Of a stretch of 21,520 nt of DNA, positions 14,700 to 21,520 are shown piece by piece. A program made the translations under genes and the position numbers. The notes beneath the pieces are model-generated. The model saw only the letters and a list, made by a program, of their open reading frames with translations. It made no database searches and was not told the DNA's origin. The stretch comes from Planctomycetaceae bacterium (GTDB lineage: Bacteria; Planctomycetota; Planctomycetia; Pirellulales; Pirellulaceae): contig JAKEHX010000149.1 of assembly GCA_022614795.1 (NCBI GenBank), positions 1 through 21,520 of the forward strand, written 5' to 3'. Numbering within the stretch: position 1 is the stretch's first letter; every line of letters starts with the position of its first letter.

Positions 14700-15257
14700 A
14701 TGTTCGGCTGGTTCTCAAGCAAATCTCGCCTGCCGCTGGCCCCGATTGCAGAGCGAGAGGTAATCCTTGCGAAACTGCACCCGGTTTTTCGCGACGTGGA
14801 TGCCGCGTTTCACGCCTACCTGGAGGTCGTCGTTGCAAACGCGAGTTGGAGTGACCAGCGGATCGAGCAAACACTCGTGCAGCGTGGGATTAATGCGGTA
14901 CTGGCAGAAGGTGTCGTGCTGCTTGGCCCGATCGCCTGGGGCCGGGAAGTTGTCGAGCAGCTTGGTGTGCAGTGCAGCGCTAATTGTCGGCTCAGCAGCC
15001 TGTCCGACGGCGAGGTGCGGGAAGTTCAGCTTGCCACCCAGTTGGAATATGCTTGGGCGCGGGCCATGATCGGACTGTACCGCACGCCGGAAAGGAACGA
15101 GGTATTCAAGCTGGTGGCATGTCGTAGTGCCGAACTTGACGCGGTCAACAACGCCCTCCAAGCTGGAACGTCGCCCGAGAACCTCCGCGGCGGGACAATG
15201 CAGCCGCTGTTGGTGAACGTGCGGCGGCGGCTGGCGACAGCCCGCGTGGACAGCTAA
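14700..15257 (+). CDS. Protein of unknown function (185 aa)
   Basis: The ATG at 14700 has GAGG about six bases upstream and gives MFGWFSSKSRLPLAP; an in-frame start at 14682 would add six residues. The protein lacks a signal peptide and membrane segments and is predicted mostly helical, with an internal hydrophobic patch (INAVLAEGVVLLGPIAWG). I recognise no family or motif. It lies between the 379-aa secreted protein (133 bp upstream) and the DUF1801 gene (34 bp downstream), all on the same strand. Continuous frame, ribosome site and composition support it as a real gene. Confidence 0.65.
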   Translation: MFGWFSSKSRLPLAPIAEREVILAKLHPVFRDVDAAFHAYLEVVVANASWSDQRIEQTLVQRGINAVLAEGVVLLGPIAWGREVVEQLGVQCSANCRLSSLSDGEVREVQLATQLEYAWARAMIGLYRTPERNEVFKLVACRSAELDAVNNALQAGTSPENLRGGTMQPLLVNVRRRLATARVDS

Positions 15258-15291
15258 GGCGCAGTCGCCCCCAACCCTTGAGGACCAAACG

Positions 15292-15837
15292 ATGCAAAGC
15301 TCCGCCAAGACCGTGAAAGATTACGTGGCCAGTCTGCCCGCCGATCGCCGCGCGGCGATTGAGGCGGTGCGCCAGACGATCCTGGACAACCTCGATCCAA
15401 CGTACGAGGAGGGAATGCAGTACGGGATGATCGGCTACTACGTTCCGCACGCCGTTTTTCCCGCCGGCTATCACTGCGATCCGAAGCAGCCGTTGCCGTT
15501 TGTGTGCCTGGCTTCGCAAAAGAACTACATGTCGCTCTATATGGGCTGCGTCTATGGCGACCATGAGCTTGCGCGGTGGTTCCGTGACGCGTGGGCCAAG
15601 ACGGGCAAGAAGCTGGACATGGGAAAATCGTGCATTCGCTTCAGGAAGCTCGACGATTTGCCGCTGCCCGTGATCGGCGGGGCGATTGCCCGCATGCCGG
15701 CCAAGAAGTGGATCGTAGTCTACGAAGAGTGCATCAAGGAATTGCGCGAAGGGGCGGCGAAAACGGCGAAGGCGAAAACGCCGAAAGCAAAGGCCGCAGC
15801 CAAACGGCCCAAGTCGCGGGCCAAACAAAAGGTGTGA
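15292..15837 (+). CDS. DUF1801 (YdhG-like) protein with basic tail (181 aa)
   Basis: The sequence matches the DUF1801 family: VKDYVASLPADRRAAIEAVRQTILDNL, EEGMQYGMIGYYVP, PFVCLASQKNYMSLYM and the late GKSCIRFRKLDDLPLPVIGGAIA. These are small cytoplasmic proteins of unknown biochemical role. Residues about 153-181 are a tail rich in Lys and Ala (KTAKAKTPKAKAAAKRPKSRAKQ), resembling histone-like basic tails and possibly binding nucleic acid; the tail is beyond the usual domain. GAGG lies nine bases before the ATG. Confidence 0.88.
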   Translation: MQSSAKTVKDYVASLPADRRAAIEAVRQTILDNLDPTYEEGMQYGMIGYYVPHAVFPAGYHCDPKQPLPFVCLASQKNYMSLYMGCVYGDHELARWFRDAWAKTGKKLDMGKSCIRFRKLDDLPLPVIGGAIARMPAKKWIVVYEECIKELREGAAKTAKAKTPKAKAAAKRPKSRAKQKV

Positions 15838-15907
15838 GTCTCGCGCCGGACCTGCGCATACTGGAGGCAAGGCCTGGGGCCAATTGTTCGCCGTACTCGA
15901 TGCGCAC

Positions 15908-16585
15908 ATGCTGAAATTTCGCCTCCGCACGCTCTTTGTAGTTCTCCTCCTTGCCGGATTGGCCGTTTGGCTTGGGCAACAGTGGTACCGGCGAAACTGG
16001 GCCACGCTGACGGCGCTTCAACCGGGATCAAGCGACGCTGTGCTATTTGAGCACACGGTGTTGACGGAAAAATTGGATGACGAGTACATCGCGAGCGTGC
16101 ATCTCCGCCGCAGAGGGTGCAAGGACTTGTTCGCTGCCCTTCGTAAGCAGCATCGCGATGTGCATCCCAACGTCATCGTTCGCTCTACGAATGATCTATA
16201 TCAAATCATTCAATTCGGGTCGTCGAGCAAGCGCGACCTGGATCGCGCCGTCGGCTGGTGGCAGCAGGAAGATCAGGTGCAGGCGGGCCAAGTCGTGATC
16301 AATGGAGTGATTGTCGATCCGAACGGCTTGCCGGTGTGCGATTGCGACGTGGACCTGATTGGACCCGATCCGCTGATTGGCAAGTATCGCAGCCGCGACG
16401 ACGGGACGTTCACAATGCCAATGCCGGCTAGGGTTGGCAACTATCACTTGCGCATCCGCAACACTACCACGGCCAGAGAAGCGCGCACGCCCGAATTCGG
16501 TATCGATGGGCATTCCAAGGAACGAACGGTGCGAATTCAAGTTCCCTTCGAAGCTCCGCCCCTTCAACGTGGCAGCGCTTATTGA
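15908..16585 (+). CDS. Membrane-anchored protein with carboxypeptidase-regulatory-like domain (225 aa)
   Basis: The ATG at 15908 starts MLKFRLRTLFVVLLLAGLAVWLG, a single membrane segment preceded by the FRLRTL motif that is very common at the start of planctomycete membrane proteins; a TTG eight codons upstream is less likely. The middle (about 45-125) is not recognised. The C-terminal part from VVINGVIVDPNGLPVCDCDVDLIG to NYHLRIRN (about 130-195) looks like a carboxypeptidase-regulatory-like/Ig-type beta-sandwich, probably outside the cytoplasm. The gene ends 11 bp before the convergent stop of the GH38-like gene, with no terminator between. Function unknown. Confidence 0.7.
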   Translation: MLKFRLRTLFVVLLLAGLAVWLGQQWYRRNWATLTALQPGSSDAVLFEHTVLTEKLDDEYIASVHLRRRGCKDLFAALRKQHRDVHPNVIVRSTNDLYQIIQFGSSSKRDLDRAVGWWQQEDQVQAGQVVINGVIVDPNGLPVCDCDVDLIGPDPLIGKYRSRDDGTFTMPMPARVGNYHLRIRNTTTAREARTPEFGIDGHSKERTVRIQVPFEAPPLQRGSAY

Positions 16586-16596
16586 CGGCGGATCTC

Positions 16597-19413
16597 CTAC
16601 CACTGCGCAATCAGCTCGGCCCATTCATAGGCCGCCAGGTCGAGCTTGATCTTGCCGTCGTCGATTGCCAGGTCGGCCAGCACATTGCCTAGGAAATCGA
16701 CGGTCTGGGCCGACTTGACCGGGCGGAAGGCGGACAGCGCGAGGCTCGCCGGCCGGCCTTCGGTTTCCAAGAGGCGCACCCGAAAGCCGACGATGCGGCC
16801 GGCCTCTTCCAGCGGCTCCCAGTGCGTCGCCATGACGTTGCGGGCGCTCAGGTGCATCAGCCAGCCGGTGCTGCCCGAGGTCGGCGCGGGAACATTGGGC
16901 AGGATAACGGGCGGCGTTAAAAGGCCGATCGCCTCGTGCAGCGGGTGAGCCAGGTCCACGCCGATCCCCAGGCGGAATTTGCGCTGCCGCTCGCCGCGGG
17001 CAACCAGCAGCGTGTCGAACATGCGGTGCTCGTGGCGGCGATGGAAGGTCAGGCCGCCGGTGAGGATCGTGGTGCTCGCCTTCTCGGAGGCGATTTCGAT
17101 GTAGTGCGACGATTCGAATCGCTTTTCGGTGCAAGGCTGGCGGGTCTGGTGCTGCGTGCGGAACAGCTCCGCAGCTTCATCCGCCCATGCGAAACGCGCG
17201 CAGTAATACGAATTCCACGGGTCCGCTTTGGGCTCCTCGGCCGTGTCGAGCTCGACATCCAGATGCAGCACGCGGCTGCCGCGCCACAGGCGATAGGTCT
17301 GCGTAAAGCCGGCGAGCTTGTTGCCGCTTTGGTCGAGCAGGCGGCCGCGGGCGACGATCTCGCCGAGCGTGGCGGTGGCGATCGTCGTTTCGAGCGAATC
17401 GGCCGCCATGACCGAATAGACGGCCGATTCGTAGGGATCGCGGTACGTGTCGCCGGGCTTCTGCTTGGGGCCGGGCGAGCGCAGGGCGAGCTGCTGCGAG
17501 AGCCGGTTGCCGCGCGACTTATACTCGTGGATCGCGGCCAGCGTGCCGGTGGTGGGGTTGATGACCGCCTCGAAGAACTCGTTGCGCAGGACGTTGTCTT
17601 CCACGAGAAGCAGCGTGTTCTTGTCGCGCGGCGCGGAACCGCCGGAAGTCAAATGTACGAATCCAAGGGCCGGGACATCGACGACTGCCTGGACCCGGCC
17701 GGCGTGCAGGTCGGCGGCATAGACGGGGCGCTCGACGGTCGGCGGAGAAGTGAGGCCGGGTAGTTCAACACCGATCCGGCGGACGAAGCTGGCCGGGTTG
17801 AAGATGAGCGTGCCGGCGGAGGATCTCTTTGAATTGCCTGCCAGTGCGGAAGCGAGGCGAGTGGTGGCGCGGGTGACGTCCGCCTCGCCGGATTCCTCAG
17901 GGGGCTGACGCCCCCCGCTCGCCCTGCCACTTACCACTGTCGCCAGTGTATCGAGCGCCACAGCCGCGGCGGCCTCGGTCTCGCTTTGCCACTGGCGGGC
18001 TGGCGACGAAATGGGATCGTCCTGCTTGCGGATGATCGCTTGCTTCAGGTAGGGCGAGCGGTAGCGGTCGGCTTCGAAACGGTCGAGCTGGCCCGGCTGG
18101 GGCGTGTCGCGGAAATATTGATCGAGCGTGACGAACTTGCCCAGGGCCGGCGAGTAGCGGGCGATCCGCCGCAGGTCGTCGAGCCACTCTCTGGCCTGGC
18201 CCGGCCAGTGGGCCAGGCAGATCGTCGCCACGTGATCGGCGTCCATCGATTCGCCCATCTTCGTGGCCAGCGAAAGGAAGGTCTGCGGCTTGCTGGCGTC
18301 GAGCGGCGTGCGGGCGATGGCGTCGATCGCACTGCCGTCGAGCCCTTCCCAGCGGATCTTGAACTGGAGGCCGTCGGGCATTTTCCCTTCGTCGAAGCTG
18401 GCGTGCAGCGCGCCGCGAAAACCGAGGCGGTGCAGGATGCCGGGCAAATGGGGCGTGAGGCCATATCGCCAGCGGCCGAAGACCTCGGGCCTGCGCCCCA
18501 GCAGCCGCTCATAGATCGCCAGTCCGCGGCGGAGTTCGGCCAGGATCGCATCGTGGGAAAGCAGCGGCAGGCGGCCTTCGGTCGCTTCGCCGCCGGCCAG
18601 TCCAATCCGGCCGGCTGCGAGGCCTGTTTTGAGGGCGGCCAGCGTCGCGGGCTCTTTGTCCGCCATTTCGGCGAGCAGATCGCCGGAGAGGAACACGCTG
18701 GTGGGTGCATCGCGCGACAGCTCGTCCTTCAGGGAATCACCGAGCGTCGTCGAAGCGACCATGTTCAGCTCGATCAAGTAGGCATCGACCGGGTAATAGT
18801 GGTCGCGCTCCTCCGCCAGGACACTGAAGCAGGCCGAGAGTTTTTCCTTGGCGAGGGCCGTGTTTCCTTCGACCGCGGCGAGTGCGGCCGCCAGGGTGGT
18901 GTTCTTGAAATAGGTCTCGTCCAGGTTGCTCGAATAGCGCATCTGCCGCGTGAGGAGCTGGATTTGCAGGTAGGCGTAGCCCAAGGCGAGAAAGTCGGCG
19001 GCGAGGTCGGGATCGAGAGCGGGGCTAGGGGCTAGGGGCTGGGGGCTAGGGGCCTGGTCCTGGACATTTTTCGGTTCTTGTGCCAAAGCAGGCAGCGCCG
19101 TCGCCAAAATCTCCTCCCGGCTCGATGTCTTGCGGATCAACAGGCCCCCTTCGTCCTTGCACCGCTGGGCAAAGCCGGTGGGCAGCTTCTGGGCACAAAT
19201 CGACGGGACGACGATCAGCTTGTCTTTAAGGTCGCTGGGGGGGTCCTCGATCCGCCGCCAGGTCGGGGCCTGGCCAGCCGCGGCCAGAAGAGCGGGGTGC
19301 CACAGGGCGGACCAGCTGGCGAGCAGACTCTGGGCGTCGTCCCCTTCGTGGTAGGTCGGAAAATCCTCCAGGCTATGGCAGGGGAGCAGGATCAGCAGCT
19401 CTTGGAACTTCAT
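16597..19413 (-). CDS. GH38-like (alpha-mannosidase-related) protein (938 aa)
   Basis: The overall plan looks like glycoside hydrolase family 38 and related proteins: an N-terminal alpha/beta domain with a polysaccharide-deacetylase-like barrel (GEATEGRLPLLSHDAILAEL and FGRWRYGLTPHLPGILHRLGF, about 270-340), and a long C-terminal beta-sandwich (LIFNPASFVRR, VINPTTGTLAAIHEYKSRGNRLSQQLAL, LHLDVELDTAEEPKADPW). The typical GH38 metal motif HxHxD near the N-terminus is not visible; the start reads LLILLPCHSLEDFPTYHEGDDA, so activity may differ or be lost. No signal peptide. I prefer the ATG at 19413 (MKFQELL); a GTG at 19422 adds three residues. Two repeat-derived stretches lie in frame, APSPQPLAPSPA (about 120-131) and SGRASGGRQPPEESGE (about 498-513). 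Confidence 0.7.
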   Translation of the reverse strand: MKFQELLILLPCHSLEDFPTYHEGDDAQSLLASWSALWHPALLAAAGQAPTWRRIEDPPSDLKDKLIVVPSICAQKLPTGFAQRCKDEGGLLIRKTSSREEILATALPALAQEPKNVQDQAPSPQPLAPSPALDPDLAADFLALGYAYLQIQLLTRQMRYSSNLDETYFKNTTLAAALAAVEGNTALAKEKLSACFSVLAEERDHYYPVDAYLIELNMVASTTLGDSLKDELSRDAPTSVFLSGDLLAEMADKEPATLAALKTGLAAGRIGLAGGEATEGRLPLLSHDAILAELRRGLAIYERLLGRRPEVFGRWRYGLTPHLPGILHRLGFRGALHASFDEGKMPDGLQFKIRWEGLDGSAIDAIARTPLDASKPQTFLSLATKMGESMDADHVATICLAHWPGQAREWLDDLRRIARYSPALGKFVTLDQYFRDTPQPGQLDRFEADRYRSPYLKQAIIRKQDDPISSPARQWQSETEAAAAVALDTLATVVSGRASGGRQPPEESGEADVTRATTRLASALAGNSKRSSAGTLIFNPASFVRRIGVELPGLTSPPTVERPVYAADLHAGRVQAVVDVPALGFVHLTSGGSAPRDKNTLLLVEDNVLRNEFFEAVINPTTGTLAAIHEYKSRGNRLSQQLALRSPGPKQKPGDTYRDPYESAVYSVMAADSLETTIATATLGEIVARGRLLDQSGNKLAGFTQTYRLWRGSRVLHLDVELDTAEEPKADPWNSYYCARFAWADEAAELFRTQHQTRQPCTEKRFESSHYIEIASEKASTTILTGGLTFHRRHEHRMFDTLLVARGERQRKFRLGIGVDLAHPLHEAIGLLTPPVILPNVPAPTSGSTGWLMHLSARNVMATHWEPLEEAGRIVGFRVRLLETEGRPASLALSAFRPVKSAQTVDFLGNVLADLAIDDGKIKLDLAAYEWAELIAQW
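17895..17930. repeat. Partial copy of the dispersed palindrome inside the GH38-like gene
   Basis: GGGGGC, loop TGAC, GCCCCC (17900-17915), followed by CGCTCGCCCTG, is the reverse complement of a block of the dispersed element at 3001-3025 (GCGAGCGGGG-CGTCAGCC). It is read as GRASGGRQPPEES between the two main parts of the protein. Confidence 0.75.
19021..19055. repeat. Heptamer array GGGGCTA inside the GH38-like gene
   Basis: Five consecutive units (GGGGCTA, GGGGCTA, GGGGCTG, GGGGCTA, GGGGCCT). On the coding strand they give the Pro/Ala-rich APSPQPLAPSPA. As in hpnD, gain or loss of one unit would shift the reading frame. Confidence 0.9.
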
Positions 19414-19470
19414 GAGTGCCACGATAGTGGCTGAGGTGAGTCGTGGCTAGGAGCACGTGGGAGGGTAGTG

Positions 19471-19655
19471 CGTCGTCTTCGTCCTCCTCGTCCTCGTCCT
19501 CGTCGTCGTCCTCGTCCTCGATTCGGTCGTTCCAAGCGAGGAAGAGTACGAGCAGGCGAACGGGAGGCGTCAGCCTCCCGATAGGTCTCGATCTTGGACA
19601 ACGCAGCACCATCGGGGTGCTTACGCACCCCGCTCGCCACTGAGAAAGAGGACGA
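19471..19655 (+). repeat. Dispersed palindromic repeat element, copy B
   Basis: Same order and orientation as copy A at 2925-3100: a TCGTCC hexamer tract (19471-19522), a degenerate middle, a perfect 8-bp hairpin CGGGAGGC / GCCTCCCG with loop GTCA (19561-19580), a shared ACGCAGCACCA segment, an 8-bp hairpin CGGGGTGC / GCACCCCG with loop TTAC (19613-19632), CGCTCGCCA and a closing AGAGGACGA. It fills most of the 266-bp gap between the GH38-like and GH71/99-like genes; I see nothing else in that gap. Confidence 0.85.
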
Positions 19656-19679
19656 AGCCAGAATCTTCCGTCGCATTGG

Positions 19680-21008
19680 CTACGGCGAGCGGGCGGGCGG
19701 CTGCTCCGTCGGCTCCAGTTCGCCCCGCAGCAGCTTGCCGCCCATTCCCGTGAGCCTCAAATAGTGGTCGCTGGGCAGTCCTTCGAAGGTGACGAAGGGA
19801 CTCGCGCCCATGGGGACGTCGCTGGTGCATTTGAAGATGGCCGTCCCCTCGTCCAGCTCGTCGAACATCGCGGTGTAGATCATCGTCGCGCCGGCCTCCT
19901 TTGCCTCGGCGAATTGGCGCCACAGGAATTCCCTCTTGCGCCGCGGAATCTCGTCGAGCCTGGCGCCGCGGCGCAGGTTGTGCCAACTGAAGCCGGGAAA
20001 GACAACCGGCAGATAATCGAGGCCCCGCTCACGGCACCAGGCGATGTCGGATTTCCAGACGCGCTCGGCATGCTGCCCCGCTTCGTCGGGCGAGTCGTAG
20101 CGGCCTACGGTCCAGGGGCTGACGATGTCGGTCTTCTGAATCGTCGCGTACAGCGCCCGATCGGCGATTGCGTCGCGGTCGAGCGTCCGCCAGCCGGTGG
20201 GCACGCCCACCAGGACTGCATTTCCGCCATATTTCGCGTCGTTTTTCAAGAACTCCACGAGCCGATCGCACTCCGCCAGCGTGTACGCCCGGCCGTCGTT
20301 GAACCCGATGCCCCAAACGGCGACGAGCGGCTGGCCGCGATGATGCAGGTAGGCGTGGTCGGCCCCGTCGCGGCCGAGGCGCATCCGATCGACCAGCAAT
20401 TTCCAATCGTCGATGGCCCGCTCGATGCCGCCGGCCCGCAGGCCAGACAGGTCGTACATCAGGGCATAGCAGCGGCCGTGCTGGTTGGCCCCTTCGCGGC
20501 AGTGAGCCAGGACGGAGTTCAAGTGCCGCAGGTGGCTGGGCGTGGCGGTTTCGACCACGAATCGCTGCACGAAGACGCCGTCGATGCCGTACTCCTGCAT
20601 CCAGCAGAAGTGGCGCAGGACGGTCTGGCGATGGTGCGAGCTGAAGACGTGGGCGACGCGCCCGTCGGCGTGGCGAAACGGCGTGGCGAATTTCTCGTCC
20701 TCGGCCAGCTCGCTCACATCGGGCCAGAGGTCGATCGAGCAGCGGCCCGGCCGAAATTCGCCGCGCCGCTGGTAGTGGTGCCAGCCGAGGCCCGCCGCGT
20801 CGCCGGCCGCGGTGAACCAGCCCTGATAGCCGGCGACCACTTTGCCGGTGAGTGTCGTCCGGTCGACGCCGTCGGCGGACGGCCCTTCATACGACCGCAT
20901 TGCGGCGAGCACTTCGTCCCGTGTGGGCTCCGCCGCCCCCGCGGCGGCAGTGACGAGGCCGGCCAAGAGGACGGCATTTGCCCAGCGCCATCCGAATTCA
21001 ATTTGCAC
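19680..21008 (-). CDS. Secreted GH71/GH99-like glycosidase-type protein (442 aa)
   Basis: The protein resembles the glycoside hydrolase family 71/99-like (xylosidase/arabinosidase-annotated) group: GKVVAGYQGWFTAAGD, DLWPDVSEL, the HADGRVAHVFSSHH segment, FCWMQEYGIDGVFVQRFV with acidic residues suited to a retaining-type barrel, and late VFPGFSWHNL and MIYTAMFDELDEGTAIFK. The N-terminus has a signal peptide (WANAVLLAGLVTAAAGAAEPT). I prefer the GTG at 21008, with AGGA about eight bases upstream; an ATG at 21086 would add 26 residues translated from degenerate heptamer repeats, placed before the signal peptide. Exact substrate is unknown. It precedes the GH38-like gene on the same strand, separated by a repeat element. 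Confidence 0.85.
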   Translation of the reverse strand: MQIEFGWRWANAVLLAGLVTAAAGAAEPTRDEVLAAMRSYEGPSADGVDRTTLTGKVVAGYQGWFTAAGDAAGLGWHHYQRRGEFRPGRCSIDLWPDVSELAEDEKFATPFRHADGRVAHVFSSHHRQTVLRHFCWMQEYGIDGVFVQRFVVETATPSHLRHLNSVLAHCREGANQHGRCYALMYDLSGLRAGGIERAIDDWKLLVDRMRLGRDGADHAYLHHRGQPLVAVWGIGFNDGRAYTLAECDRLVEFLKNDAKYGGNAVLVGVPTGWRTLDRDAIADRALYATIQKTDIVSPWTVGRYDSPDEAGQHAERVWKSDIAWCRERGLDYLPVVFPGFSWHNLRRGARLDEIPRRKREFLWRQFAEAKEAGATMIYTAMFDELDEGTAIFKCTSDVPMGASPFVTFEGLPSDHYLRLTGMGGKLLRGELEPTEQPPARSP

Positions 21009-21060
21009 TTTGCAATTCCTACTTCGCAATTTGCAATCGATTGTAGTTCCGATTTCAAAT
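20997..21060. repeat. Degenerate heptamer array at the 5' end of the GH71/99-like gene
   Basis: On the minus strand successive 7-bp units TTGCAAA, TTGCGAA, GTAGGAA, TTGCAAA, GTGCAAA, TTGAATT can be read in phase, with related AT-rich units upstream to about 21090. They contain the preferred GTG start of the gene. Phase is clear but units are diverged. Confidence 0.65.
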
Positions 21061-21142
21061 TGCAAAACAGGAAATGGGAAGTGCAAATTGGCCCTGTGAG
21101 ATGTGCCACGTTATAGATAGTGAGAGCAAGAATGCTACCACA

Positions 21143-21520
21143 ATGGCCCGCACCCCTTCGCAAAACGTCCACTTTCGCGGCCCCTCGCCGGGCGATGACG
21201 AGTTCGAGCCGCCGGGCCGGGCAATTGCCAAACGGCTCCTGGCACACCTGCGCGCTGAGGATTTCACCGCTGCTGATGAGGACAACTGGCGCGACTGCGG
21301 CTGGTCGATCGACGTGACCATCGGCGATTGCATTCTGCAATTGGCCCTCACCAAGGTTGATGAGCCGGACAAGTGGTTTGCGCAAGTCGCGCCGCGAGGC
21401 GAACCGGGATGGCTGGTACAGCTGTTGGGCCGCAAGTTTGTGGAGCGGACCGGCGAGGTTCTGGCCGTTTCAAGGGCGATTCACGAATGCCTGCGGCGCG
21501 AGGGGTACGGCGAATTGCTG
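21143..21520 (+). CDS. Protein of unknown function, 5' part (126 codons, runs off the window)
   Basis: From the ATG at 21143 an open frame continues to the right edge without a stop (begins MARTPSQNVHFRGPSPGDDE). An in-frame ATG at 21101 is an alternative start; neither has a strong Shine-Dalgarno. Visible features are an acidic N-terminal stretch, a helix IAKRLLAHLRAED and a beta-type segment WSIDVTIGDCILQLALTKVDE followed by KWFAQVAP. The sequence reads as a normal cytoplasmic protein and has better protein character than the competing frames on either strand. I do not recognise a family. It is divergent from the GH71/99-like gene. Confidence 0.7.
   Translation, partial: MARTPSQNVHFRGPSPGDDEFEPPGRAIAKRLLAHLRAEDFTAADEDNWRDCGWSIDVTIGDCILQLALTKVDEPDKWFAQVAPRGEPGWLVQLLGRKFVERTGEVLAVSRAIHECLRREGYGELL

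Noticed and set aside
15750..15834. Histone H1-like gene
   Set aside because: The Lys/Ala-rich stretch is the C-terminal tail of the DUF1801 protein, not a separate gene.
17986..19035. 349-aa + strand open frame opposite the GH38-like gene
   Set aside because: Antisense shadow in high-GC DNA; composition (Arg, Gly, Gln rich) and lack of motifs argue against coding.

Overview
The window is a high-GC bacterial chromosome segment that reads as a member of the Planctomycetota, most likely a Pirellulales-type planctomycete. The markers are a DUF1559 pilin-like protein with the H-X9-DG C-terminal motif (start of window), a DUF1598 protein, a secreted DUF1080 protein, small secreted or anchored proteins of unknown function, and a three-gene bacterial squalene pathway (hpnC, hpnD, hpnE). 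No rRNA, tRNA, CRISPR array, transposase, integrase or phage gene was seen.

Layout. 1-2908 (+): the 3' part of a DUF1559 gene, a small lipoprotein and a DUF1598 protein. 2925-3100: a dispersed palindromic repeat between convergent genes. 3116-7301 (-): a probable operon reading DUF1080 protein, hpnC, hpnD, hpnE; HpnD, HpnC and HpnE should turn farnesyl diphosphate into squalene through presqualene diphosphate and hydroxysqualene. 7302-7918: a 617-bp non-coding stretch made almost entirely of short tandem repeats and palindromes. 7919-11232 (-): mazE, mazF, a MacB/LolD-type ABC ATPase and a TolC-type outer-membrane protein packed head to tail. 11342-16585 (+): a secreted alpha/beta hydrolase, a secreted protein of unknown function, an unrecognised 185-aa protein, a DUF1801 protein and a membrane-anchored protein. 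16597-21008 (-): a large GH38-like protein and a GH71/GH99-like glycosidase, separated by a second copy of the dispersed repeat. 21143-end (+): the 5' part of an unrecognised gene leaving the window.

The strongest unexplained signal is the repeats. First, tandem arrays of exactly 7 bp occur at many loci with unrelated unit sequences, between genes and inside hpnD and the GH38-like gene, where a one-unit change would shift the frame. Second, short palindromic elements sit in frame inside DUF1598, hpnE, hpnD, hpnC and the GH38-like gene, apparently adding loop peptides to otherwise conserved proteins, in a way that recalls the palindromic elements of Rickettsia proteins. Third, a ~160-bp palindromic element is present in two intergenic copies, and part of it lies inside the GH38-like gene. 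Fourth, six palindromic units repeat with an exact 21-bp period at 7528-7653. There is no obvious defence island or new enzyme system; the possible novelty is the repeat biology. All family assignments come from reading motifs, without database searches.
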